Shown here in pieces: positions 44,747 to 53,872 of a stretch of DNA of 64,000 nt. Every line of letters starts with the position of its first letter. The first letter of the stretch is position 1. The position numbers and the translations under genes were made by a program. The notes beneath the pieces are model-generated. The model was not told the origin of the DNA. It saw nothing but the letters and a program-made list of their open reading frames with translations, and did no database searches. Source of the DNA: Paenibacillus sp. FSL R5-0766 (GTDB lineage Bacteria; Bacillota; Bacilli; Paenibacillales; Paenibacillaceae); the NCBI RefSeq assembly GCF_037971845.1, contig NZ_CP150227.1:5704001-5768000 (forward strand), in the 5' to 3' direction.

Positions 44747-45290
44747 AGACTAAGATGAACCATCATCCATATAATACATGGCAACTAGTCCTTTTCTATC
44801 AATATTAATATTCTCTTTTATACATACTTTCACACCAGTAGTAGAGTTATACTTGGAGAAAAATTGCTCTGTATTATACACAGGTAATGGTAATGTAAGA
44901 TAACCATATTCTTCAGGTAATGAAGATGGTGCTACTCTTTGTCCACTTAATGCAGTTGTCAGACCAGTTCTAATATGATCAGAACTGAAATTTTTCACGT
45001 TAGGAAAAATAGTGATTTCATGAAATACTGGAATCACATTAGGGTTCTCTTTGTAGAAGTCTTTATTTTCTTCTAAGACAAAGAAAGGGGTCACTAGATT
45101 CAAGTTTGATGTTGTTCCTACTGCTCTGCTCTAATTTCATTTAGTGCTTCGAACGATGATGCGTTCTTACCTTCTATATTTACTATTCTCAACAGAATTA
45201 CCGAAGCTTCTGCATGCGTGGTCGTTTTACTTAAACCGAAAGAGTAATCTGGATATCCTGTCATTACACCGGTTCCGATAGCTACTTAAT
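44747..45290 (-). pseudogene. Relic of a third SLH-type surface protein
   Basis: From 45290 downward one frame reads an SLH repeat nearly identical to the third repeat of 43045-44289 (GVMTGYPDYSFGLSKTTTHA). It is cut off upstream in mid-repeat at about 45290. A short duplication near 45125 shifts the frame, and about 40 residues of the linker are missing compared with the intact gene. The C-terminal unique domain follows (VTPFFVLEENKDF, VFHEITIFPNVKNF, EQFFSKYNSTTGV) and ends early after MDDGSS. The relic shows that this locus once held at least three cassettes or SLH genes. Confidence 0.8.
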
Positions 45291-45765
45291 GCGAAAACCT
45301 CTTGCCCCCATAAATGACAATGCGATCGATGGATAAAGTGACCCCCTTTCATGTGCCGCCCCCCTCCCGAATTGTTTCATGAATTTCGGGCTTAATTAGA
45401 GGGCGGGTGGCTATCCTTTAACACATGACCTTGAGAAAAGTTCAGTCAAGTCCTGTCAATATATTAGTGGTCTAACTATCCTACAATTTAGTTGCGACGC
45501 TCTCGATACTATATCCATCGGGGTATCTATTCACTAAGCGCATACATTTTGAAAAATCCGCAAGAAAACGAAGATAAAAAAAACAGGTCAAATCATAGTG
45601 GTATCTAACCAAAATCAACATATTTGATGTAACAGAGTAGCATTATTAACGGGTATAAAATCCAAGCATTTATGTGTAAATAAAATAGAAATTTCAAAAT
45701 CTCCATATAGGTATTACTTGGGTTATATGTGTTAATGGGTTCATTCGTCCCCCCATCCCTACAAA
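45291..45765. other. Gene-free junction between the SLH relic and the Rhs locus
   Basis: About 475 nt with no supportable gene. The third SLH copy breaks off abruptly at its right edge (45290). A GC-rich 57-nt hairpin lies at 45355-45411; the rest is AT-rich. It may be the scar of a deletion or a mobile element, but I recognise no insertion-sequence ends. Confidence 0.5.
45355..45411. repeat. Long GC-rich stem-loop
   Basis: GCCGCCCCCCTC pairs with GAGGGCGGGTGGC on the outside, and CCCGAATT with AATTTCGGG on the inside, giving a two-part stem of about 20 bp. It is far more GC-rich than its surroundings. Confidence 0.6.
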
Positions 45766-45767
45766 AA

Positions 45768-45806
45768 AAGAAACCTTGAAAGGCATGACGCCATTCAAGG
45801 TTTCAA
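45768..45806 (-). terminator. Terminator of the type VII/Rhs operon
   Basis: Minus strand GAAACCTTGAATGGCG and a TGCCTTTCAAGGTTTC arm pair and are followed by seven T, just past the immunity gene. Confidence 0.85.
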
Positions 45807-45812
45807 AATTTT

Positions 45813-46172
45813 TTACCCTTCCTGATGTTCCGTTTTCGCTAAATCAATCGCCACTGCTAATTTAATTTGGAATATTTTACTCAAGCGTTTTTGGAAATCC
45901 CTCAGATTGTAAGTTTCGATTAAAGGAACTTCTGAATGATTGACTCTACTGATTTCAACTTTAGCGATTTTATCAATGTCAACCAACATTGTGTATATAT
46001 CCTCGCTTTGTTCAGGTGTCCAATTCAAAATATATGCACTTTTTAATTCTCCAAAAGTAACTCTTAACACATTCAATATTATTTCGGCTTTTCCGTCTTT
46101 AGCCAAAACCAAATTTGAACCTTCAAGTTCCTTTCTGAAATCTTGTTCTTGTTTACTTCCTATGAGTTTCAT
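45813..46172 (-). CDS. Probable immunity protein for the Rhs toxin
   Basis: 119 aa, soluble, without signal peptide. Its start overlaps the Rhs stop by 4 nt (ATGA), the standard position of an immunity gene. The sequence is mixed: LVLAKDGKAEIILNVLRVTF and AKVEISRVNHSEVPLIETY look like beta strands, the C-terminus is helical (LSKIFQIKLAVAIDLAKTE). It is AT-rich like the toxin tip and unlike the Rhs body, as if it arrived together with the tip. No family is recognised; a cytoplasmic partner would fit a toxin acting inside cells. Confidence 0.72.
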   Translation of the reverse strand: MKLIGSKQEQDFRKELEGSNLVLAKDGKAEIILNVLRVTFGELKSAYILNWTPEQSEDIYTMLVDIDKIAKVEISRVNHSEVPLIETYNLRDFQKRLSKIFQIKLAVAIDLAKTEHQEG

Positions 46173-49100
46173 TTTATCACCCCCGGTGTAGCAGTAACTA
46201 AATTTCCATGCTTATCGGTTAATACAGTCATAATATTTGTTGGAGAACCACTAAACTTGTCAATTCCTATGTTAGAGTCTAAAGTAACTTCCCTCACATA
46301 TCTAGCTTGTTTTTCAATTGACCCATCTGCTAACTTTATATCTGAATATAAAACTTTTGAAACTGGGGTACTTACAACTTCTTTACTTTGAAGAATGTTC
46401 TTTAGTCCATCAGGTGTAACTGAGAATTGGGAAGCATTCTTATTGGGGTTAAAATGCCTATCTAGTACGTGGTTAAATCCTACCCCTTCCTCTGCAGTTC
46501 CATTTCTTAAGTTTATTCTTGATTGAACTATAGGGGGCATTCCATCAATCTTACCCGTCCCCTCAGACTTCGTTTCAAACTTCGTCAATCCCAGTGGATC
46601 AATGTAACTCACCGGATTCCCGTTCACATACGCATATCGGTTAAACGTCTGCCCATCCTGAATCTCTCCACGGATCACATCCCGGTTCAGGAACCGTTTC
46701 AGCTTCGGATCATAGTACCGTGCTCGCATGTAATATAGGCCGTTGGCATCCGTCATGACCCCATCTCGACCATTATACACAAACGGCTGTTTGGTTAATC
46801 CTTCATGTTGTTCCAGTTCCCCATATAATCCATACGTATAGCGGTCCGTCACCCGGTTCTGCACGTCCGTTAGCAACGTCGTACTGCCTCGCAGATCATA
46901 GTGGTAACTGAGATAGGTTCCATCGGCATCTTCTCTTCCAATCAATCCGAGTCCATACACATACCGCGTCTTCACATTGCCCTCGCCGTCCAGCTCCATC
47001 AGCACTCGGCTCAGTTCATGCGCATCGTCGATCACATAGCGGGTCACCTGCCCTCGCTGCGCGAGTTCAATTCGGTCCCCTTGCGGGTTGTACCGATATT
47101 TCAGCTTGCCTGCCTTCACCAGACGGTTTCGAGCATCGTATTCGTAAGCGGAAGCGGTGTTACCATCCGTTGCATACAGCAGATTTCCGTTGGCATCGAT
47201 CTCCACCGGATAGTTCCCCACCCGTTGGAGCCGGTTATCCCAGGTGTAGTGCAGATGCTGCGTTGGCGACATACTCGTGGATTCCGTTTCAGATGTTCCT
47301 ACCTGTTCGGTTGTCAGGTTCCCGGATGGGTCATACGTGTAGTGTACAACACGGCCTGGCTCGGCGCCACTGCGTAGGCGTTTCAAGGTATCATACGTGT
47401 ACTGTTTGTTTTCTTCCTTCAGCAGCAAACCGCCCGGACTGTATTCATACTTGAATTGCTGCAACCGAATTCCTTGTCCACTCGTATCGGTCAGGCGAAT
47501 GAGCTGGCCTGCGCCATCGTATTCCCGTTGCTCCTGGCTGCCGTTCGGACGCCGAGTCTCGATAAGTTTCCCGCTTGCATCATAGCGGTACCGGGTCAGG
47601 CGACCATTCCAGTCCTTCACTTCTGCCAGCTCACCCGTGGCTTGGTAGCGATACTGCACCACTTTGCCATCCGGGTAGGTCAGCGCCGTCATCCGGCCCT
47701 CCGCATCATACGCATATTGCAGCAGATGTCCAAACCCATCGGTTCGGGTAAGTAATCGGCCTGCCGCATCGTAGGTTCGTTCCTCATGCTGCTCGGCTTC
47801 CAGCACACGGGTCACCTGTCCATCCGGCGTGTAGGTCAGCACGATTTCACCTGCTTCATCCGTGGCACGGATCAGGCGACCCGCAGCATCATATGCGTAC
47901 CGAGTTTCCTGTCCCTTGGCATCCAGCTTGGTACTTAGCCAGCCGCGATCATCATAGGTGTACGCCGTCCGTGCGCCTGCCGCATTTGTTTCCTGCAGCA
48001 AGCGACCACTGCGGTCATACGTTAGACGGGTCTCGTTTCCACTGGCATCAGTGTAGCTCGTATTCCGATCTTCCCCATCCAATGTCTGGCGATAGGTCAC
48101 TTCATCTGCGCCTTCGCCTTGAATGACTTCGGTCAGACGGTGCGCGGCATCGTAGCGATAATGGCGGGTATGCCCATCCGCGTCGGTATCTTCGACGCGT
48201 TGATGGAGGGCATTGAACCGCAGCCGCGTCATGTGGCCCAGTCCATCCTGCCATGCCACGGGGCGACCAGCCGCATCATAGGTCAGCTGCTGGACCGTCC
48301 GACCTTCGCCATCGATGACGGAGACCAGACGACCTGCACCATCATAGTGATACTTCGTGATGTGTCCCAATGCATCAGTCACGGTCTGCAATCGACCTAC
48401 GGCGTCATAAGAAAGTTGAGTCGTTTCGTCGAGCGCATTCGTTTCAGCAATCAGTCGGTTTTCGGCATCATAGGTATACTGCCGGGTGTGACCGAGCGCA
48501 TCGGTGATGGTCGCGACTTCACCATTCGGCGTATACGTGTACTGCATGGAGGCTCCAGACGGACGGGTCTCCCGAATGCGCTGCCCACTGGCATCATACA
48601 CGGTCTGCCACGTGAGGCCTAGCGGGTCGGTGATGGATGTCAGGCGATCTGCGCCATTGTAGCTCCGGCGACTCACACTTCCCGCGGCATCCTTCAGTTC
48701 GACCAGTCGGCCTGCTTCATCCCAATCAACCTGTAAACGTCGACCTTCCGGATCCAGCGTATGCTGCAGTTCCCCTGTCTCGCTATAGGAATAGGTCCAG
48801 ATGGCTCCCGTGAAGTCCTGGTACGTAGCCGTTTGTCCCGTTTCAGTATAGGTCCATTTCGCTATCCTGCCATCTGGACGGGTCACTTCGGCCAGACGTT
48901 GTTGTTCATCGTACCGGTAGGTAGTTACGCCGCCTTCAGCATCCGTTTCTCGCGCAACTTGGTGGTGTGAGGTATAGTGATATTCCGTTTCATGACCCAG
49001 TGGGTCGATTTCGCGGATCAGATGCCCATCCTCATCATAGACATACGTCGTCGTTTCGCCCAGTGGGTCGGTGACACTGGCTATCTGTCCTTGTGGCGTG

Positions 49101-50980
49101 TAGGTATATCGAGTAATACCGCCATCTTCGGCATGCACTTCGAGGAGCTGCAAGGCGTCATCATGCACAAGGATGCGCGCCTGACCCAGCCGATTGGTCA
49201 CGGTAGTCCACGTCTGACCCGGATGGCTCTCGGTATCATATGCCATCCGCCCTGCTGCACCGGATGGGTCGGTTTGCGCAATGATTCGGTGCTTCTCATC
49301 GTAGGTATTGGTAAACTGAACAACGCCGGCTTCGCTCAGCGACATCAGACGCCCTTCGCCGTCGTGGGTCATTTCCGTGATTGTACCGTCCGGTTCGGTT
49401 AGACGCACCAGAAATCCTGCGCTATCATAGCCAAATGTCGCTTCACGCAAGGCATCCCTGACCGCGGCAAGGTTTCCTTCCGCGGTGTAGTCCAGTGTCA
49501 GCACACGTCCCGTGACCCGGTCCTGCAACTGCTGGAGTTTTCCTTCTTCATCATGGACCAGATCAAGTGACAGTCCGTCCTTGTTGGTGTGACGAAGCAG
49601 TACGCCATTGAGATCGAATTGGTACGTTTCGCGCGGACTACGGGCTGTATAGAGCCAACCCTGCTCGGTGTAGGTCAGCTCGTCATGGTTCACATCCAGG
49701 TCATCACTGCGATAAAGGCCGTCCCCTTGGTGCGTAAATCGGTTTTTCCGTCCCGGAGTCCAATAGACATCTACGATGGGTTGATATACATCTCTAGCTT
49801 CAAAGGTAGTCTGGAAGTCTTTTGGAGTCAAATCCAAACGTAATCCATATTGATGCGTCCAAGCCAGGCCAAGTTCTCCCCGCTGCAACAGTCCCGAATG
49901 GTAGATCAGGGTGAAGGGCCAGTCGGCTGCTCCGTGCAGCGTCAGAAGACGGTGATTCATAAACTGATGACCGGTCGCTGCGTGAATCGGGTCCTCCACT
50001 TTACTTTCTGCATGTGATTTCTGAGGATTCTGCGTTTCAGTGGTTCGCCCCGTAGAGGGAGATTGCGACGAAGTTTCGATATCCTTCGACTTGGGCGCCC
50101 CTGGTGCCTCTGCCCCTTTCGGAGCATTACCTCCGGGTGTCTTCTTTATCATCGAAGCGGCCGCTGCAGAGCCCGTTCCTGCCGCCGTTCCTGCTGCAGC
50201 CGCTGCTTTTTCGGCATCGGTGAGTCCCGTATCGTGGCGTGTGGACCCGGCATCGCTTGGCGCATCGTCTGCTTTGCCCGTTGGTTTGTTACTGATCATT
50301 GGCGCGTCGCCTGTATCCTTGGAACCTGCGGGGGCTTCGCCTGCCTTGGTCGACTTCGGCGCCGCCCCTGCAATGTCCTCCCCGGCTTCACGGGTCGAGT
50401 TCCCGGGTACCCCCGCCTTGTTCGGACCGGTTGGTACGGCATCGATCGCTTCACCCACGTTACGACCTACGGTTTTCGCTGCATCTGTGGCTTCATCCGC
50501 AAATTTGAGAAGGGAAGTAGCTTTGTTTAGACCCTTCCCCAGCGGCCCCAGAACGGAGAGTCCCCGCTCATACCAAGCCAATTTCTCTCCCGTGACCAGA
50601 TCCCGGCCAGTTATAGCCTCAATAATACCTTTCACATTGCCGACTACGGGCGTAAAATCCAGCACCGTCCCCAGTGCAAAGGTGAGGAAACTAGCCAGCT
50701 TGCCCCAGTTGAATTTTTTGCCGTCCCTGTCCGCTTGTTCATATTCTTCTCGTTTGCGCCGGGTCAACTCCGACAGCAGTTCCAGCTTGCTCTGCAAGCC
50801 GTCCAGTTCCCGCATCAGGTGGGTGAACGTACTTTGTACCCCGCCTTGGCTGAGGGTTTTGTAGCTGAGGCTGTTCATCGAACGATTCAGGTCCGCACGC
50901 AGATCCCCCATCTCATCCGCGGCACCATTCAGACTTTTTGAGGTCCGCTTCAGGTCAGATAGGCTGACTTCCAATTTCAC
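46169..50980 (-). CDS. Rhs-repeat polymorphic toxin with ESX-like N-terminus
   Basis: 1603 aa. Residues 1-~95 are helical like LXG/ESX secretion domains (SLSDLKRTSKSLNGAADEMG); ~95-165 resemble a pre-toxin segment (TPVVGNVKGIIEAITGRDL, GEKLAWYERGLSVLG). A Pro/Ala/Gly linker to ~330 follows, then DUF6531 (DPIHAATGHQFMNHRLLTLHG), more than 20 YD repeats, and the Rhs core ending in DPLGL at ~1465. The last 138 residues are the tip: HVLDRHFN, SQFSV, REVTLDSN and a NLVTATPG end. This order of motifs recalls BECR-fold RNases, which is tentative. No signal peptide; export by the adjacent type VII system is inferred. Confidence 0.88.
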   Translation of the reverse strand: MKLEVSLSDLKRTSKSLNGAADEMGDLRADLNRSMNSLSYKTLSQGGVQSTFTHLMRELDGLQSKLELLSELTRRKREEYEQADRDGKKFNWGKLASFLTFALGTVLDFTPVVGNVKGIIEAITGRDLVTGEKLAWYERGLSVLGPLGKGLNKATSLLKFADEATDAAKTVGRNVGEAIDAVPTGPNKAGVPGNSTREAGEDIAGAAPKSTKAGEAPAGSKDTGDAPMISNKPTGKADDAPSDAGSTRHDTGLTDAEKAAAAAGTAAGTGSAAAASMIKKTPGGNAPKGAEAPGAPKSKDIETSSQSPSTGRTTETQNPQKSHAESKVEDPIHAATGHQFMNHRLLTLHGAADWPFTLIYHSGLLQRGELGLAWTHQYGLRLDLTPKDFQTTFEARDVYQPIVDVYWTPGRKNRFTHQGDGLYRSDDLDVNHDELTYTEQGWLYTARSPRETYQFDLNGVLLRHTNKDGLSLDLVHDEEGKLQQLQDRVTGRVLTLDYTAEGNLAAVRDALREATFGYDSAGFLVRLTEPDGTITEMTHDGEGRLMSLSEAGVVQFTNTYDEKHRIIAQTDPSGAAGRMAYDTESHPGQTWTTVTNRLGQARILVHDDALQLLEVHAEDGGITRYTYTPQGQIASVTDPLGETTTYVYDEDGHLIREIDPLGHETEYHYTSHHQVARETDAEGGVTTYRYDEQQRLAEVTRPDGRIAKWTYTETGQTATYQDFTGAIWTYSYSETGELQHTLDPEGRRLQVDWDEAGRLVELKDAAGSVSRRSYNGADRLTSITDPLGLTWQTVYDASGQRIRETRPSGASMQYTYTPNGEVATITDALGHTRQYTYDAENRLIAETNALDETTQLSYDAVGRLQTVTDALGHITKYHYDGAGRLVSVIDGEGRTVQQLTYDAAGRPVAWQDGLGHMTRLRFNALHQRVEDTDADGHTRHYRYDAAHRLTEVIQGEGADEVTYRQTLDGEDRNTSYTDASGNETRLTYDRSGRLLQETNAAGARTAYTYDDRGWLSTKLDAKGQETRYAYDAAGRLIRATDEAGEIVLTYTPDGQVTRVLEAEQHEERTYDAAGRLLTRTDGFGHLLQYAYDAEGRMTALTYPDGKVVQYRYQATGELAEVKDWNGRLTRYRYDASGKLIETRRPNGSQEQREYDGAGQLIRLTDTSGQGIRLQQFKYEYSPGGLLLKEENKQYTYDTLKRLRSGAEPGRVVHYTYDPSGNLTTEQVGTSETESTSMSPTQHLHYTWDNRLQRVGNYPVEIDANGNLLYATDGNTASAYEYDARNRLVKAGKLKYRYNPQGDRIELAQRGQVTRYVIDDAHELSRVLMELDGEGNVKTRYVYGLGLIGREDADGTYLSYHYDLRGSTTLLTDVQNRVTDRYTYGLYGELEQHEGLTKQPFVYNGRDGVMTDANGLYYMRARYYDPKLKRFLNRDVIRGEIQDGQTFNRYAYVNGNPVSYIDPLGLTKFETKSEGTGKIDGMPPIVQSRINLRNGTAEEGVGFNHVLDRHFNPNKNASQFSVTPDGLKNILQSKEVVSTPVSKVLYSDIKLADGSIEKQARYVREVTLDSNIGIDKFSGSPTNIMTVLTDKHGNLVTATPGVIK

Positions 50981-50992
50981 ATTGCTTCCCCC

Positions 50993-51352
50993 TTATTTCT
51001 TCTTCGCAGCAGCGGTGGCTGCAGCGGCTGCTGCTCGTTGTCTTTCGCGCTCCTGACGCTCACGTTCCTGGCGTTCTCTCTCTCTACGCTCTTCTTCAAG
51101 GTCCTCTTGCTTGAACTGATTGGCTAAGGCTTCCAATCGGCGTGCGAATTGTTCCATATCATTCGCAGTTGTTCTCATCCGCTGAGTTGTATCCCTGAAA
51201 TCATCCATAAAGTGTTGATATACTCTACCCTTCCAGATCATGGACTGGACATTACTATTGATACTGGAGCGTTCATTCTCCAGCTTATTGCTGTTGCTGC
51301 GTAATTTGGAGGCAATGCTCTGCAGTTTACCGACGTCAGGCCGAATTGGCAT
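50993..51352 (-). CDS. WXG100-family protein with charged C-terminal extension
   Basis: 119 aa. Residues 1-~90 are two helices with a WKG turn near residues 40-42 (VQSMIWKGRVYQHF). Beyond the usual ~95-residue fold it has a Glu/Arg-rich run (repeats of RERQE) and an Ala-rich, Lys-ending tail. It ends 13 nt before the Rhs start, so it is probably the dedicated partner of the Rhs protein. The tail may form a continuing helix. Confidence 0.85.
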   Translation of the reverse strand: MPIRPDVGKLQSIASKLRSNSNKLENERSSINSNVQSMIWKGRVYQHFMDDFRDTTQRMRTTANDMEQFARRLEALANQFKQEDLEEERRERERQERERQERERQRAAAAAATAAAKKK

Positions 51353-51369
51353 ATGTACATCTCCTTACT

Positions 51370-51645
51370 TTACTTTAATGAATCTGCCTTACTGAATCTC
51401 TCCGAAATGGCTTTAAGCTCGTCCCCTACATCCTTTAGCACAGTAGATACACTCTCCAGTTGAGCATGTGCATCTTTGTAAGAGGAGTAGAAACGCTCTT
51501 GAGATTTCCCCTCCCATTCCCCCGTAATTCCATCGATCAATGACTTCAGTTCTCTGGACAAAGCAATACTTTCCTGACTGCTGGCTAGAAATCGGGTAGC
51601 GATTTCCTTTATACGTTCAGGCTCAATTTTGATACGGTCTGCCAT
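51370..51645 (-). CDS. WXG100-family protein
   Basis: 91 aa, the canonical ESX length. Two helices flank WEG near residues 44-46 (DGITGEWEGKSQERF). N-terminus RIKIEPERIKEIATRF matches the classical EsxA form. It is directly adjacent to the gene upstream (no gap) and 18 nt from the WXG100 gene downstream, so it lies in the same operon; the pair may form a heterodimer. Confidence 0.9.
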   Translation of the reverse strand: MADRIKIEPERIKEIATRFLASSQESIALSRELKSLIDGITGEWEGKSQERFYSSYKDAHAQLESVSTVLKDVGDELKAISERFSKADSLK

Positions 51646-52473
51646 TTATTTGACCCCTTTCCCATCCAGTTTTTCGATTTGATCCGCAAATCGTAATAAC
51701 GCTTTTTTCAATATCGCCGGCTTGTATGGCTGGAATTGAAGTGTACCCTCCGTCAGTTCAACTGCCAGATACAGTTTGTCTCCCCATTGCGCATAGTGGT
51801 AATCTTCCTGATGCCACATCAGTCTATGTCTCTTCATAAACATCATGGAACCTGAACGCTCCCCATTACTGAAGATGTCTAACGCAAGCTCTGCCTGTTC
51901 TTCCGTATGCCCTGCTTGAACCAGTCTATTACGCTGGTCTACTTCGGTAAGCTGATTCCATTGATCCCACGTGCAGTCTTTGATGACCGCCTTTTTGGCT
52001 GCACTCTTATATTGAAGTGTCAGCGGAAAGAACCCCTTCATAGCTTCCAACGTTAACTGGGCATCTGCCACAGGAACAAGGACGATACCTCCTAATTCAT
52101 CTACTGTTTGTTCAACAACGATTCGAGGAGTGAAATAGTAGTGACCTTCGTATTTTCCAGTGCCTTCAATCTTCTTACTCACATGCATCACATCGGCAGT
52201 GCCGCATGCAGCAATGCAATAGCCGAGCATTTCATTCATATCATAGCCAGCCCCCTCTTGCTTCGGAACCAGATACCCTTTCTCCACAAATGTCTTTTCA
52301 ATCACCTTATATTCCGCTTCCAATTCCTTAGCCAGATACCCGCGATAAGGATCATTAAAGTTAGCTATATGACGGACTCCTACCAACTGAGTCAAGAAGA
52401 AAAACTCTTCAGGAGAGAGTTGGAATGACCACTCTTCCGTTAATTCATTTTCCAAGATAAAGCACTCCTTCAA
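51646..52473 (-). CDS. Type VII locus protein with EspG-like profile
   Basis: 275 aa, soluble, no signal or membrane segment. The order of features recalls actinobacterial EspG chaperones: an N-terminal LSPEEFFFLTQLVG helix, KELEAEYKVIEKTFVEKGYL with a 'long helix then GYL' pattern, a central beta sheet (YYFTPRIVVEQTV), LEAMKGFFPL, and a C-terminal strand-helix part. EspG proteins bind type VII substrates in the cytoplasm. Similarity is by eye only and weak, so the family remains uncertain. It sits between the kinase-like gene (3-nt gap) and the WXG100 pair. Confidence 0.55.
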   Translation of the reverse strand: MKECFILENELTEEWSFQLSPEEFFFLTQLVGVRHIANFNDPYRGYLAKELEAEYKVIEKTFVEKGYLVPKQEGAGYDMNEMLGYCIAACGTADVMHVSKKIEGTGKYEGHYYFTPRIVVEQTVDELGGIVLVPVADAQLTLEAMKGFFPLTLQYKSAAKKAVIKDCTWDQWNQLTEVDQRNRLVQAGHTEEQAELALDIFSNGERSGSMMFMKRHRLMWHQEDYHYAQWGDKLYLAVELTEGTLQFQPYKPAILKKALLRFADQIEKLDGKGVK

Positions 52474-52476
52474 ACA

Positions 52477-53835
52477 CTATTTAAATAGACCAATAACATA
52501 AATAATCAGCGCAAAAATCAGTGCACCAACTGAACCACCTATAACATAGATCCACATACGGTCATAGGCAGACTGTTTATTCTGTTGGATTAGTTGATTC
52601 CAGCCTTTTTTTACGAGGGTCTGCTTAGGTTCAGGGTTAAAAACAGTCTGATCTATGCCTTCTTGCACCTGCTCCATGGCAATGGAGATTTCAACATGAA
52701 ATGGCGAACGATCGTTAAATTGCTCAATCAGCTTGCCATATTCCCAGAAGGCCGATGTCAGATTCCCCTGACGTTCCAATTGACGAGCTCGAGACAATTG
52801 AATCTCTTGGGCGTGACTCAAAGCGTTAACAGCATACTCACTCGGCAAGTGATTAGATTCCTCTGCTGATTGCTCCAACTCTATTTCCATTTCAGATGTT
52901 GAAATCTCCTCTTGCTGCACGAATTGCTTCGCTGAAGCCAGTGCAATCTGCCACTCGCCAAAGGTTGGGCATTGCTGTAGTTGCTCTGCATTCCACAACC
53001 GGGCTAGCAACGCTGCTACTTCAGGGCCATACTGCTGCTCAAGCGTCGCTTGAAGAAGTACATAGCGCTCACTATGTTGCTGGATTTCTTGTGGATCAAA
53101 ATAACTATCTCCCCACGCTTGCTTACATATGTCTGTACTCGACCAAGCCAGCATCTCGGCAAGCAGGATTCCACCAGCAAATCGATCCGCAAGAGGACTC
53201 CAGTCCCCATACTCCCTAAGGAAAGTTGCGGTATATCCCGTTGCACCCTCTGGCAGATTATCGGGTTCCTCCAATTGCTTAGCGTACATTCCTTCCACAT
53301 CAACTAATTCAACAGACATGTCCTCCGCCTCTTGATTAGAGTTGACGATCAGCAGATTAGAAGCTGACAAGTCGGCATGGGCTATGCCAGCTTGCTCCAA
53401 TACAGCCATGGTAGATACCAAAACCATTGCCAGTTTCATTGATTGTTCCCGAGATAATGCTTCTCGGCCAAGCATTAATTCACTCCATGTCACACCATCA
53501 ATCCATGGCATATGTGCACCGTAAAGTAATTCAGGATACTGTCCGAGCAACTCCATATCTTCTATCGGATTCAATATCGTTCGTGACCATACGCTCAGTC
53601 CCGATTGGACTGTGAGGTCTGCCATGAGCTCTGTCAACTTCATGACAGATGGCTGTCGGAAGGCTGGGCGGAACACCTTCAAGGCACTATTTTCTCCCGA
53701 GCTGTTAATAAGCTTGTATACTGTGCCTTCCCTGCCCTCCTGACCATAAGGCATGCCTTCGAATTGAGGGTGCTGGACCAGTCTGTAAACTTGGTTTCTG
53801 ATTCGTAGTTCTGTATTTATATCAGGTGGAAACAC
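52477..53835 (-). CDS. Protein-kinase-like, tail-anchored type VII component
   Basis: 452 aa from the GTG at 53835, eight nt after GGGGAG; a longer reading overlaps yukD. Kinase elements: a Gly-rich loop GREGTVYKL, the Lys of ALKVF, the catalytic loop HADLSASNLL with Asp and Asn, and DVEG where DFG is expected. After the kinase fold comes a helical TPR-like stretch (SRARQLERQGNLTSAFWEY) and a single transmembrane helix at the very C-terminus. The type VII component EssB/YukC also has a pseudokinase and one membrane helix, but has a large outer domain after it, which is missing here. Function in the secretion machine is inferred from the operon. Confidence 0.72.
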   Translation of the reverse strand: MFPPDINTELRIRNQVYRLVQHPQFEGMPYGQEGREGTVYKLINSSGENSALKVFRPAFRQPSVMKLTELMADLTVQSGLSVWSRTILNPIEDMELLGQYPELLYGAHMPWIDGVTWSELMLGREALSREQSMKLAMVLVSTMAVLEQAGIAHADLSASNLLIVNSNQEAEDMSVELVDVEGMYAKQLEEPDNLPEGATGYTATFLREYGDWSPLADRFAGGILLAEMLAWSSTDICKQAWGDSYFDPQEIQQHSERYVLLQATLEQQYGPEVAALLARLWNAEQLQQCPTFGEWQIALASAKQFVQQEEISTSEMEIELEQSAEESNHLPSEYAVNALSHAQEIQLSRARQLERQGNLTSAFWEYGKLIEQFNDRSPFHVEISIAMEQVQEGIDQTVFNPEPKQTLVKKGWNQLIQQNKQSAYDRMWIYVIGGSVGALIFALIIYVIGLFK

Positions 53836-53872
53836 GATTCTTGCTCCCCTTTGCACAAAAAATGATTCGAAA

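Noticed and set aside
45301..45480. Insertion sequence end
   Set aside because: The sequence beside the SLH relic looks foreign, but no matching inverted ends, target duplication or transposase frame could be identified.
46600..49900. Regularly spaced repeats in the Rhs gene, considered as CRISPR or tandem DNA repeat
   Set aside because: They are YD-type coding repeats of variable sequence in one open frame, not identical repeats with spacers.
50040..50864. Plus-strand open frame of 274 codons
   Set aside because: Antisense to the GC-rich N-terminal part of the Rhs gene; rich in Ala/Ser/Pro, as expected from the opposite strand of its linker.
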